Shown one piece after another: positions 33,665 through 45,816 of a stretch of 64,000 nt of DNA. The notes under the pieces are model-generated. The model saw only the letters and a list, made by a program, of their open reading frames with translations. It did no database searches and had not been told where the DNA came from. Position 1 is the first letter of the stretch. Each line of letters begins with the position of its first letter. The DNA is from Morella rubra. Lineage: Eukaryota; Streptophyta; Magnoliopsida; Fagales; Myricaceae. Location of the stretch: assembly GCA_003952965.2 (NCBI GenBank), contig CM025853.1:24620584-24684583 (forward strand). The letters run 5' to 3'. The translations under genes were made by a program, and so were the position numbers.

Positions 33665-36600
33665 ATGGCTTTTAGCGAAGAAGATAAGTTGGTGTATGGC
33701 AATCGCATTTGCTCAGTCGGGCCGGGCAGACTAACCGGTTCAGACAGGGTTCATGACCCAAGTTGCATAGATTTAGCCATGAAGCTCCACTATGTCAAAG
33801 GGTTGTACTTCTTTAGTAGCCATGCAGCCGAAGGATTAACCCCGGCGCGCTTAAAGGAAACCATGTTTGAGTGGTTCTGTCATGAGTACTACTACACCTG
33901 TGGCCGGCTCCGGAAATCGGAGTCCGGGCGGCCATACCTCAAGTGCAATGACTGTGGGGTTAGATTCATCGAAGCCCAGTGTGACAAAACCATTGACGAA
34001 TGGCTAGAGTTGGATAAGGATTGCTCTCTTCAAAGGCTGCTGGTGTCCCAACAAGTCATTGGGCCTGAACTTTCATTCTCTCCCCTTGTTCTAATACAGG
34101 TAATAATTTTCTCCTCTGTTTAGGAAGTCTGAAAATCAAAGTGGGATCAGACATAGAGCAAATCTTACTTGAAAAGAAACAAAAAAAAAAAAAAAACCTT
34201 TTCTAGGCATGTCAAATTCATCATATATCCTAATTTGTATCTCGTCTCAGTACTTGCAGCATGCACTTGATAAGATGCATGACAAAGCCAGTTAGCTCTC
34301 TCTCTCTCTCCAGACAATTATATATTATGGATTCTTTTGGTTGGTGGTTTCGCTTTTCATTCCTAGTTCGGTCGGATAGGTTTGGTTGGAAATTATAGTC
34401 CTGCATGTTCTTCCCCATCCTCGACCTCACATTCCTTCCTTCGATTAATAGGTTGCCTTCTTTTTTCGTGTAAGTATTTAATAGGTTGCTCGTAAATGAA
34501 AAGTAAGGTGCATTAATTGCAAAACAAGGTTTTTGGGGTCCTGGTTGGCTTTCACTTGCCTCTTTTTTTTTTTTTGGCGTTACAATTCTCTTATAATAAT
34601 TTTTTTAATTATTAGTCGACAAATTGAAAAATAGACACAGCATATTGTGATTTATGATATTGGCTTTAGAGAGGATTTAGAGGGAAATGTTCTTTTTAAG
34701 TACACAAACCATATGAGGGACTCTATTTTTAAGATTCTTGGACTAGGCCAGCCATTAGAGGCTAGTGCATACTACTTCAGGTCAAATCTGGTTCTAAAAT
34801 GTAGCAGTGTGAAGCTGATAAAATTATTTTTTCATTTAGATCAGAATATATATATTTTGGGGGGCACATATTATATTATTTATAGTTTTAGTATATACTT
34901 TGCTATACATATAATGTAATTTTTTTTGTAAAAATATAATCTAAGTTTTTCAATTAGGTTTTTGTTAGCTGAAGATATGTAACACACATTTATATTAGCT
35001 AAAGATGGTAAACTACAAATAATGATTTTCTTTCTTCAATTAGGACATTTGACTAATATTATCCTGTGAATATGCTTGTCAAGAACATAGAAAGTAGAAT
35101 CCAAAGCAAGGGAAGAGTTCGAAGAGACTAAAGAGGGCAGAAGCTCTCATACTATATTTCCTAGAACATATAAATTTTAACCCTAAGAACCTTTTAAAAT
35201 TCAAAAATTACATTTTTTTAAGCAAAATTTTGAATCTTGATTTTTTTAATCCTATTTAAATATATTTTTCAGATCTCTCAAAAAAAAAAATTAGGTCATT
35301 ATTAAATATTCAAGGTAAAAAATGAATGTTTCAGATTTTTAGGAGGCTAGAGGGCATTTTCTTGGAGGGGATATTGTTTCAAATTCTTGGGGTGGGGGGC
35401 AAGGGAAAGTTTTTCTGAAATAGTTGCCTAGGGACAAAGGTGGAGTGGGCACCTTTCAAAATTTTTACCTGAAGTTCTGAATTATAGCTTGAAATAAAGT
35501 TCTGAATTATGACCCAAACCATGTGGTGAAACCATTATTGGAGTAATTGGCCTAATGGTTGAAAGAGAGTACATGAACAGTGGCAAAATATATTACAAAT
35601 TGAAGTAAACTCAAGTGGTGAGTCATGGGTTTAAGTCTCTAACATCACGATTGCAGGGGGATGAATTCATATATACCTATATGTCAAGTCTCTCGCCTCT
35701 TACCATTTTGCTTCTAGTGGGCCAAAATTAGGTTATGCCTCGACCTATTTGATGGGCCAACTTGTGAATTGTACTACATCAACCCCACTTAGTGGAGTTG
35801 AACCCTCCAGAGATCCATCTAGGTTTTCCCTATGGAAGTCGCTCACTGCAGATAGCAGTACTATCGTCCTAAGGTCTATATAGGCAGCTTGACCCTTATG
35901 TGATGTTTTGGAAAGCAAATTTTTTTTCAGAATTTAGTCTCCCCAGCTGTTGACCTTTTCTGAATAAAAAGTTCCACTGGAAAACCTAGAGTGGGCTGGT
36001 CGTTTTAAGTTTGTTTATTGTCTAGAAAGAACAAAAAAAAAAAAGAAAGTAATTAAGAAAGAAAATTGGTAAGATGGTCGCCGAGGCACGGGCGGATTCA
36101 CTACCAAATTTTCCTTTTATTTACGTGCCATTTTTGTGCAGGTAACCTATTTCAAATGTGGAGGGATATCATTGGGCCTCAGCTGGGCCCATATCCTTGG
36201 AGATGCATTCTGTGCTGCAGATTTCATGAACAAATGGGGTAAAATCGTGGCCGGTCTGCAGTCCAACAAGCCCAACTTCCTCAAATCAGACACACTGACT
36301 GAGAGATCCAAGGACCACCCTAAACCACTTCCCCAGGAACCACTTTCTGTGAAACGGATCGATTCGGTTGGAGACCATTGGATAATTCCCAATAACAGCA
36401 AAATGGCTACGTTTTCATTCCAGGTCACTGCCACCCAGTTAGCCAACCTGCAGTTAGAAATCTCAGGTCCAAACCAAATCGACCAAATCCCAATTTTTGA
36501 ATCCCTCTGCGCCATTATATGGAAAAGCTTAGCCAAAGTTGGAGGAGGAACTCAACCTGAAGCAGTGACCATTTGCAAAAATAGTCCAAGTAAGCCTGCC

Positions 36601-37047
36601 AAAAGGACTGTCCTCAACACTCAAATCATGATAAGCAAGGTTAAGGCAGGCAGCTTCTCTGTAACTGAGACGGACCCGAGGAAATTGGCGACATTGCTAC
36701 TGAATGAAGCCGTGGATGAAAGAAGCCTGATTGAAGAATTGGTGGAGAAGGATCGTGGGGTGTCCGATTTCGTCGTATACGGAGCAAAATTGACGTTTGT
36801 AGACTTGGAAGAGGCTGATTTTTACGGACTGGAGTTGAATGGAGATAAACCAGAGGTTGTGCATTATAGTGTCCAAGGGGTTGGAGACGAAGGAGCGGTT
36901 TTCGTGCTTCCAGGGCCAAAAGGGTCTGGCATTGGCAAGGATGGTGAGGAAGGTAGGATAGTGACCATAGTGTTACCGGAAGAACAAGTGCTGGAGCTGA
37001 AAGCTGAGCTGATAAACTATGGTCTAGGAGGCCATGACCTGCCCTAG
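33665..37047 (+). CDS. CER2-like: CER2-like BAHD protein, copy C (complete)
   Basis: Exon 1 is 33665-34099 (145 codons, ATG in context AGCCATGGCT), then a 2042-bp GT-AG intron (34100-36141), then exon 2 at 36142-37047 (301 codons plus TAG). The 446-residue product is near the usual CER2/CER26 length. Landmarks are IDLAMKLHYVKGLYFF (35-50), GRPYLKCNDCGVRFIEA near 90, SFSPLVLIQ at the splice point, HILGD at 162-166 (BAHD HxxxD), DFYGLEL at 371-377 (the DFGWG position) and GVGDEGAVFVLPGPKGSG near the C terminus. Known for the clade: CER2 proteins act in the ER with a ketoacyl-CoA synthase (CER6 in Arabidopsis) to extend acyl chains beyond C28 for wax, and the BAHD catalytic residues are not needed. 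It is the only copy complete and open in this window, so probably the expressed one. The exact paralogue (CER2 or CER26 type) is undecided. Confidence 0.93.
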
Positions 37048-37796
37048 GTGTATATATACTTGAACCCGCGTCTATGCTACGAACAAGAATTTTGATTTGT
37101 TAAGCGGGACGCATATCGATTTTCGTATTTATATTTGTGGGGGAAAAATAAAAAGATAAACAAGGAGCTCTTGGTGATCGCAATATATCCTGCCCTATTA
37201 TTGAAGATGCGAGTAAACCAGCCAAGGGAGTTCGTATTCCTGTAGCATGATTGTTGTACTTCTTGCTATTGTTGATGTGATTGGTGTCTGTAACATCATG
37301 TTTGGGAACTCGGAAACGGAAAAAAAGAAAAAACAACAATAAATTACACTTTACAAGATCTTTGATTCCTTCCCTTCAAACTATTCTCGCGCCATGAAAA
37401 ATTAACAAATCATTTTATCACCACAATAATTATTTGCCACTAATTAAGAGTTAGAATAGAAAGATAACAAATTTACATTATATCAGAGGAAGTGTCTTGA
37501 ATTCGAACAAGGGATGATTTAACATGAACTAATTCTATTTTTTCGAAAGAAAAAAAACACAAATTGAGGTTTCTAATGGAATAGCGACGATAGGATAGTC
37601 ATACTGATACATATCCATTAGGAGGACCACATGGACGAAACCAAAGAGAAGACTATAAAAGGATCTCATTGCTCGGACAAAATATGCCATCGAAAAGAGT
37701 GTAGGACTTACAATTCGAGCTAGGTGCCTAATCCCACAAAGGTAACCTCATGCGTGAATGGAGCCAACAAAATGGTCACAATCCGTCGACATACGA

Positions 37797-37831
<35 letters not shown>

Positions 37832-40188
37832 ACGATACCCAATAATCTGTTTGGGGTAAAAGTTGCGGTAGAAACTCTTTCATGGCCTACTAACCACGTA
37901 AAGAAAAGTTCACGTACACATTCCAAATTTATTTCCCGGGAAATTGAGCAAGTTGTGGGGTATTTTCCTTAAATACCGACAGGCGACAGCCATTTTAGAC
38001 CTGGACTTGACAAGTCAGACACTTAGACATCACCTTTACAATATGACCAACTCCTCGTCCTGTCTCCTCTGGTATTATAGATAGGAGAAAGGGAATTTGA
38101 TGGCACTATGTTGGTGATTTGCCTCGGTCTTGGACTTTGTTGGCTGAAACGCATTTGGCAGTTGGAACGCATTTGTTACATCCCATGGCCAACTCAAGAG
38201 AATCATTGCAGGATTTGAGAGGTGGGTTTTTTTGCCTTGTGGCATATCAAACTACTAATTCATTCGACAGGAACTCTTATTTACAAGCTTGTGCAAGTTT
38301 TAGTATATTTTTGTTTGATCTGAGGAGCTCTTCTAATTGAGAGTGTGAGGGAAACTAGATGTGGTCTTCGCAGCCCGCCACAATTTTGATTTGTAACATA
38401 GAACTCTTATTTGCAAGAAACGTAAAATAGAGGAAAGGAAATTAGTGGCATTCATTTATTTACGTCTCCTGTTATCATTCTTTTTGATCCCATTTTTGTT
38501 CTCTAGTTGGCAGTCGGACAAATCTTGGTTCCTTGAATTCTAATTGGCACCATTTCTATGGCTTAGCTCCCAACATCTCTCTCCTTTTCCAACTTTCTTT
38601 CCTCCTCCTGTTCAGCCCTCTTCGTATTTACCTCGCGTGGCACAAATTAGCTGAAAATTAGCAACTTTCACTAGTTTCCTAACCAAATGTCCAGTTTTCT
38701 ATTCGGGTTTCCAGCTATAATTTACCCATGAAGGTGTCGCCATTTTTCACAAGAAGAATTTATTTCTAAACTTCAAGTTTTTAATCAGCTCTCTCTCATT
38801 TACTGCAAGATATGCCAATCGATTTTTTTGCCCTTTTAACCGTTTTATTTTATTTTAATTTCTTTCGAGCTTTTTCTTCAGCGGGTTCTTTGTTTACTCG
38901 TTTGTTGGGGATGGGGCTTCACATGCACTTGTTTAAGTAAATTAACGGTACTAGCAGCACTCAAAGCTGCCTCGAAAGATAGTGGAGTCCACGAAACAGA
39001 CTGATCTTCACATTGAGGAAATTAGAAAATAGACAAATAACAACTACTCTATCTCTTCCCCATGTGTGCCTGAGTTTCGGGTATTATATATAATGAAATA
39101 CATAAATAATAAAATTATTTTCTTAACTTCGATTTAGAAAACTCCTCTGTGAAATTATGCCATTATAATGTTGTCAAAAATTTAGTAGAAGCATAAACTC
39201 AGACAACATAAAACTTCAGGTGAAAAAATCATTTTGTACCTGGAATATAGAGTCAATGTTACTTTAGAAATCCAAACTATCAAGTTAGTTGCATTGAACT
39301 CTCAAATTAACAAAATTCATCAATGTGCATGCTTCTATTAAATCCCTTTGAAGGGGACTATATAGATAAGTTTCTATAGTTCAAGGACTTCATGCATGCG
39401 ACGAATGTGGTTGTTTGGACTTCCAAAAGTTACATTGACCTCATAATTCGAGGGCCCAAAATGTTATTTCTTCTAAACTTTATTAATAATATATATATAC
39501 CTACTATTTTTGTTCTATAGGTCTTGGGGCCTAGTTATAATTGATACTTTTGTTGTCAATTTACTAACAAATCTTAGAGTGAAACTTATGATATTATTTG
39601 AAGAACTTCAATCTTTTTTAAAGTGATTTCTATATGGGAATATTCTGTATATGTCTAGAACATCTAATGAAAGTTGGAGGGAAATGCGATGTATATGTAG
39701 AAGCCAAAATGATTCGCACAAGGTTCAAAGCTTCTGTGTTTTGGGGTGCATGATCTCAATACTCCTTTGTGAATAGATCTCGAGGAAGTTTTAACTGATG
39801 AAAAGAACACATCCACAAACACAAGACAGAGAATGCTAATTCACACACTCTTAAAGATAAGACACATAATGTTTTTCACCATGTTACAACAACATTATAT
39901 CGGTCACTATAAATCCTAATATTATTGGCCACTATTTTTTTCCTATTGTTTTGAGATTTTTTTTTAAGTAATAAAAACAATCCTTTGCATATCTATGCAA
40001 GGTTTCGATGGACTTGACCTAGTTAAAAAATGTAATTAAACGGAACTACAAACTTTAGACACTTGAACCAGCCCCATAATTAAAATATTAGTCAAATCAT
40101 GATTTTGTTTATAGTTAGTTAGTTAGTTACACGTGCATCCACTAATTAACTAAATACGGTTCCTATAGGAATACAAATCTGTCATTTC
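37048..40188 (+). repeat. Downstream and upstream flank following copy C
   Basis: Collinear with 1938-5588 after copy A. It holds a (GA)n run (37801-37830), a TRIM-like remnant (about 37440-37560) and no supported gene. The segment seen near 3490-3560 in copy A is partly deleted here (near 38107). From 39663 the sequence is the upstream-flank type, ending at the AATTG target site of the small copia. Confidence 0.75.
37147..37152 (+). terminator. Candidate poly(A) signal of copy C
   Basis: AATAAA about 100 bases after the stop codon, inside the conserved GTGGGGGAAAAATAAAAAG. The same site occurs after copies A (2039), B (19633) and D (63940). Confidence 0.45.
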
Positions 40189-40193
40189 AATTG

Positions 40194-42078
40194 TATGAAG
40201 AATTGAGATTGGAAAAATGTGTAATGTATTAACGTGTATTGCTCTGTTACATAGCTCTGTTTATATACAGAGTGGGAAAAGAAAATAGTTAGTTAACAAA
40301 ACTACTTGCTAACGTAATGGAACTAACTTAACCACAGCTCAACTAAAGCTGTTAGCTAATATTCCCCTTCAAGATGGCTGGTATATACTGATTAAACCCA
40401 TCTTGCCAATCAAATGATTGAATTGAGCTAAACCCAGAGCTTTAGTAAGTACATCAGCAATCTGATGTTTAATACTAATATGTAACACACAAATGAACCT
40501 AGCTTGTATCTTCTCTCGTATTGTATGACAATCAACCTCTATATGCTTTGTTCTTTCAAGAAAAACTGGATTAGAGGATATATGAGTTGTAGCTTGATTA
40601 TCACAAAACATAAGAGCAGCTTGAGGATGATCTGCATCAAAATCTGTTAAGAGTTGTTGACAGCTGCACTTCTCCAATATGAGTCACAGGAATGCATTCA
40701 CCATTAGGGAGCTTGACTGAACTATCAACGCTATGAGTGATGTTTGTAAAAAATTTCACTGAGCACACCATATGATCACTTGCACTAGAATCTATAATCC
40801 AAGATTTATCAACAGAAGCAATATTGGAACTAGACAAGCACTTGAAATCACCTGTGAAGTTTGGAGATAAAACTATGTTGACAGATGATTGAGATGGTTG
40901 AAGAAGCGCTACTAGCTGATTGCACTGCTCTTGAGTGAAAGAAGGAGTTGCAGATGGACTTGGATTATTGTTTGAATTCTGCACCATGTGAGCTTGAACA
41001 ACAGGCTTCGATTTATCTCTGAACTTGAATCCAGAGGATAACCATGCAATTTAGAACACTTTTCAGCTGTGTGTCCAAGGATACCTCAGCGACTGCAGAG
41101 AGGTCTGGACTTCTTCGATTGATAATTAGATTTAGCAACCAAAGCTACTGATTCTATGCTGCCTCTCCTCTTGTAAAACTAAGGAAAATCCTTATTTATA
41201 GCTAGCAATGGGTCCATCATAAGGATCTGTCCTTGTATAGCAGTGTAGTGCAGTTCTTTTGATAATAGCTAACAAAGGATGTGATATCTGCACATTTACA
41301 GTCCGGCAATGGCTGATAATTCATCAATTCCTCCCAATAGATCTTTAGTTTACTATAGTAATTAGTAGCTAGTCATATCGAACTGATCTTGTTTTAAATC
41401 AACAATGGATGTTTGGAGTCCAAAAATTAGAGGTCCATCATTCTGTGAAAAACATTCATGAAGTTCTTTCCAAATTTCATGTGCAGAGTTCATGTAAATG
41501 ACACTAGCCGCAATGTCTTTTGATAGTGAATTAAGAATCCAAGACAGAATCATTGTATCACAATGACTCCAAGGTATGAACAAATTTTCCGATTCATCAG
41601 GTTGCTTCAAAGATCCATTAATAAAACCTACCTTTTACTTTTATAGCAAGAAACATAGATCTGGACTAGGAGTGGTAATTATAGTTTGTGAGAGGCTGTG
41701 AAGCAAGAAGCAATCCAGTATGGTCACCTGAATGTAAGTAGTAAGGGCTCCATGGATCAGATTCAGCAGTTGTTTCTGTCGTATGTGTAACGACAATTGG
41801 ACGTTGAGGATTCACCGTTTTAGCCACGATCAATCACTTGATTCACAGGAAAGAAAATAGATTGAATCAAAATAAAGTCTAGAGATAAAAGAAAGTAGGC
41901 TCTGATACCATATGAAGAATTGAGATTGGAAAAATGTGTAATGTATTAATGTGTATTGCTCCGTTACACAGCTCTGTTTATATATAGAGTGGGAAAAGAT
42001 AATAGTTAGTTAACAAAACTACTTGCTAGCGTAATGTAACTAACTTAACTACAACTCAACTAAAGCTGTCGGCTAATA
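40194..42078 (-). mobile_element. Short Ty1/copia element, second copy, broken
   Basis: The LTRs (40194-40361 and 41911-42078, each 168 bases) are flanked by a perfect 5-bp duplication AATTG (40189-40193 and 42079-42083). A TGGTATCAGAGCC primer site follows the right LTR on the - strand. Parts are a gag-like segment (41362-41840), a zinc-finger/protease-like segment (40637-41140) and an RNase H-like tail (40369-40677). It occupies the same target position as the copy at 11975-13919, so the two are products of DNA duplication and not separate insertions. It is short and broken in several places. Insertion is older than the duplication. Confidence 0.88.
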
Positions 42079-42171
42079 AATTGAGATATTCAAATTTTGG
42101 GTTAGTTAGGTGACCACCCCTTTTTGCATGCATCAAATAAAAAAGAAGGGATATCGACTATTGAGTACATA
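42079..42171 (+). repeat. Remnant of CER2-like upstream flank before the CACTA
   Basis: Equivalent to 13920-14014. It carries the same upstream-flank sequence and breaks off at the same point, at the CACTA terminus. The last three bases are ATA. Confidence 0.7.
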
Positions 42172-43257
42172 CACTACAAGAAATTGAGCTTTGGGTGACA
42201 AATTTTGGGTGTCAAACCAAATTTTGTCACCTAAAGTACAAAACATTAATTTCATCACCCAAAATCATCCAGGAACGCCAAATATGTCTGGACAGGTACT
42301 AAAACCGTTTGGACGGATCACCTTGTCGCAATGAGTGACGACACTTGTCAAAAATACTTAATAGCAGTATGAACCCATAAACAAACCTAAACGTATATCA
42401 CAAATCCAAATCCCGGGACGTCCGCATCGTACACCACAGGAATTTTCTACACAAATTTTGTACTACAAAAATCATCTAGGTTAATTCCAGGACACAGGCA
42501 CGTACCTCCACACACAAAACGAACGACACTAACACTGCGACCCGGAGTTATGCCAAACGTCAGTCGGTGACATTCCGATTAGAGTTACAAGTGGACTCAT
42601 TTTGAAAACGTTTACCTAACAATAATAATCATCGGCACATAGTGACAAATTAAAAATCGTCATGAACACTTAATACCATCCGAACATATACACGAGCGTT
42701 CCAACACAAAAAAATAAACCCATTCGCACAGGTATGAATGCTTCTTCGCGAATCGTGTGGCACGTTGTAAGTGATATCGAACCATGGATGTAAGTTCCAG
42801 AAAATTTTAGAATCGCATATTTAATGACATTAAATTTGATTGGGCCACGTGTGACCATCCAAACACCTAAGAAACCATGCAGACGCCTTTCTTGTCAGTT
42901 AAACCTACCAGACTTGTCAAAATCACACTTTCACTATCTTTTCTCTCAAACATTTTCACTATTTCAAGATCTCTCAAACAACTTCAGGTAAAACTTTCTT
43001 CGTGACTTTGCTTTTCAATTTCATGCTTTTCAATTTAATACTTTTGAATTTTATTATTTTTTGATGGATAATAACGTGGTTTTCGTTGTGTTCATTGAAG
43101 TACCATTTAGACTCTTAAATATAGACGTCGAGACATTTTTAATAGTGTCCAGACGTGTTTCACACTGTTCAGACGATTTCTAAATGGAAACATCGTTGTT
43201 TGAATTACGTGTGAATGGATTATGCTTACATTCGGACGGTTTTTGCTAGGTTGACCA

Positions 43258-43743
43258 TGGATCACTCCGGAAAAAGTATCATTAATGTCGTGGAACAGAC
43301 AAAGTGACTAGCTTGGGTGAACACTTTAGTAGTGGAGCGAAGGAGGAGTATTTGAGCGATACTGGAGCCGACGCATTCGTTGTGCATGGAGCTCCATACC
43401 CGCTTGACTAGTCTGGAGAACAATTTGCTCTAACGGAGAGGGCTTTGAGGGAGGAGCGGAATGCTATGCAGATGGAACTGAGTTCTACGTGAGAACACGT
43501 TTCCCAGTTGTCTCAGTCTCTCCAAACATTCAGATATACCTCCAGATACTCATCAAATAGGTGGATAATATGGAAGAGCAGTTGGGCATGTTAGTGAGGC
43601 CTTGGAATAAGATCTGGACCATTCCGATACAGCTCCAAACACTCATCAAATGGTTGAATAATATGGAGGAGCAGTTGGGTATGTTCATGACGCCTTCAGA
43701 CAAGATCTGGACCAGCCAGCTCGTGATTCGGACTAGTATCATG
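43258..43743 (+). pseudogene. CACTA coiled-coil reading frame, degraded
   Basis: Collinear with 15070-15540. ATG GAT CAC TCC is followed by a frame interrupted by stops. Later pieces include MDNMEEQLGMLVRPWNKIW and a second near-copy, NNMEEQLGMFMTPSDKIW, so the tail is an internal tandem duplication. It is probably an accessory coiled-coil protein of the transposon. Function is not established. Confidence 0.4.
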
Positions 43744-45808
43744 TTTATATTTTATCATTATTATTTACTTATCCTTAGAAGGACGGTTTCCGGCTCGTAC
43801 TAGATTTTATGATTATGTTTTTCATTTGGTATTTCGAATAAGTTTGATATTTTATATTAATTATATTTTTTCATTAGTTTAAATTTATTACAATTTAAAT
43901 GGACGATTAGTACGAGTGCTAAGTTAACGGAACATTAGTATAATTAGTTATAACAGATGTTTAATATAAAAGTATGCTTAACTATATTTTTTTATGTAGT
44001 CAAAATAAATAAATAAAGTTAAAATTTTGAGTTGAATTACATTTAGTTAGTTAAATATTCAAATAAATTAAATTGAGTGAATTAAATGGGATCCATAATC
44101 AATTAATGAATTAAAGTAATGTCAAATAAATTTGCTAAGCGTCCGCAAGACGTTTCGTCTCATTCGGACACCTAACATTAATCGATTACATTGGAACGCA
44201 CGAAAACACCGTCCGGACGCCCTTATCGTAGTAGCATGGCTTACACGTGTTTAATGAGGATGAAGGATGAAAATAACTTTAGGCATCCAAACAGTGTAGC
44301 ACCCAGACCAGAAGGGTAAGATGAAACGACGTAGTTGGAATGGATGACAGTACCATCTAGACGTCTATGTAAAAGTTACTTACTTGTGTTTACCCAGGAC
44401 GATAGTTGAAAATAGTTGTAACCATTTGAACCTCTTAGACACTGTCTGGACGTGACGTGACATTTATTTAGCCAAACTGTGCTTCCATGTCGCACGAAAT
44501 CAGGAGAACTGCATCTGGACGGGAAACCAACCGTCCGGACGCTTTTAATGTTTCGAACCATTTTAAACGGTTTAAATTTTGACATTTAATGCTGTGGACT
44601 TTTATTGGGTCACGTGTGCTGAAAAGCATCCGAATAGGGGACACCATCCCGATGGCGTCCACAGATTGTCAAATACTCGAACAGTTCAACATTTTACGTC
44701 TAACTGTGTGTTTTATCCTTAAAAATCTCACAACCATCACTTGTTTTCTTCCCAATTCTTGACGTAAACTCACTCCTTCGAGGCTTTAATCACATGCAAG
44801 TATGTTTTATTTATTTTTAGCACGATTTTAGCAGTAAAAATTTCATTTTTTTTTTTAGTTTTACGTATAGAATCCTTTTTTTTTTTTTTTTATACAACAT
44901 TGTTTTTTTTTATTAATTTTTACGTAAAAATTAATTGTGTTAAGTGTTATGATTCTTTTAAGTATATTGGTCTGAGATTTGGTGGTGTTTTCGGGAGTAT
45001 GTGGGAGGTGGAGGGACGCTATCTTGGCTGAGTTAACTTGGTGGTCTTCCCCGATGTGTCCGGACGTTGTTTTCAACCGTTCAGACGCCTGATAGCATCC
45101 CAAAAGGGATATGTTGTCATTTTACATGTGTCAAGACTCTATATCAAAGCACTCCGGATTTGTTTTATATTTCATTTAAATAGTTTACTTCTATGTTTTT
45201 CGTTCAGATGGCAGTCTCACGCTGTTCGGATGCCTGGTAATATCTTAAAAATGATACATGGTCATTTTGCTTGTGTCTAGACACTATATCAAAGCAGTCT
45301 CAACTTATTTTATATTCAATTTAAATAGTTTACTTTTGTGTTTTCCATTGAGACAGAAGTCTCATGCTGTTCAGACACTTTTCATGAAAACGCCATCATT
45401 TTCCAACCACTCCGGACTCCTTTTTATATTTAATTTGTATATTTATTTTCTTTATTCATCATTTGGATGACTATTGTTAGCTGTTCAGACATTTGTGGTG
45501 GAAACGTTATCATTTTCACCAAATGTTTATATAATGCTATCCCTTCGCACGGTTATGCGAACAGTCACCTAACCGTGCGAACTGGTTGTCCAACTGTGCG
45601 AACGGTTATTTTTTTAGTGCAAAAGCTTTTTTTGACCGTGCAAGCCCTTTTTCTAACCGATCGAACACTTTTGTACAGATTCTAAAAAAATGAGCAAGTG
45701 TTCGCGTTTCGATGCCAAGGCTTCTAGCAGCCAGGCTTATTCCGAGCAAGCTTCCGCCTAGCTCTATCGTTGGAGCAGCATATGGTGATTATTATGTCTC
45801 GCTCCATC

Positions 45809-45816
45809 GTTATCGA
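45809..45816 (+). repeat. Left target-site duplication of the hAT
   Basis: GTTATCGA, repeated exactly at 50279-50286. An 8-bp duplication is the hAT signature. Confidence 0.95.

Noticed and set aside
36147-36919. Open frames antisense to CER2-like exon 2 (also 18759-19417 and 63068-63866)
   Set aside because: They are shadows of the conserved coding strand.
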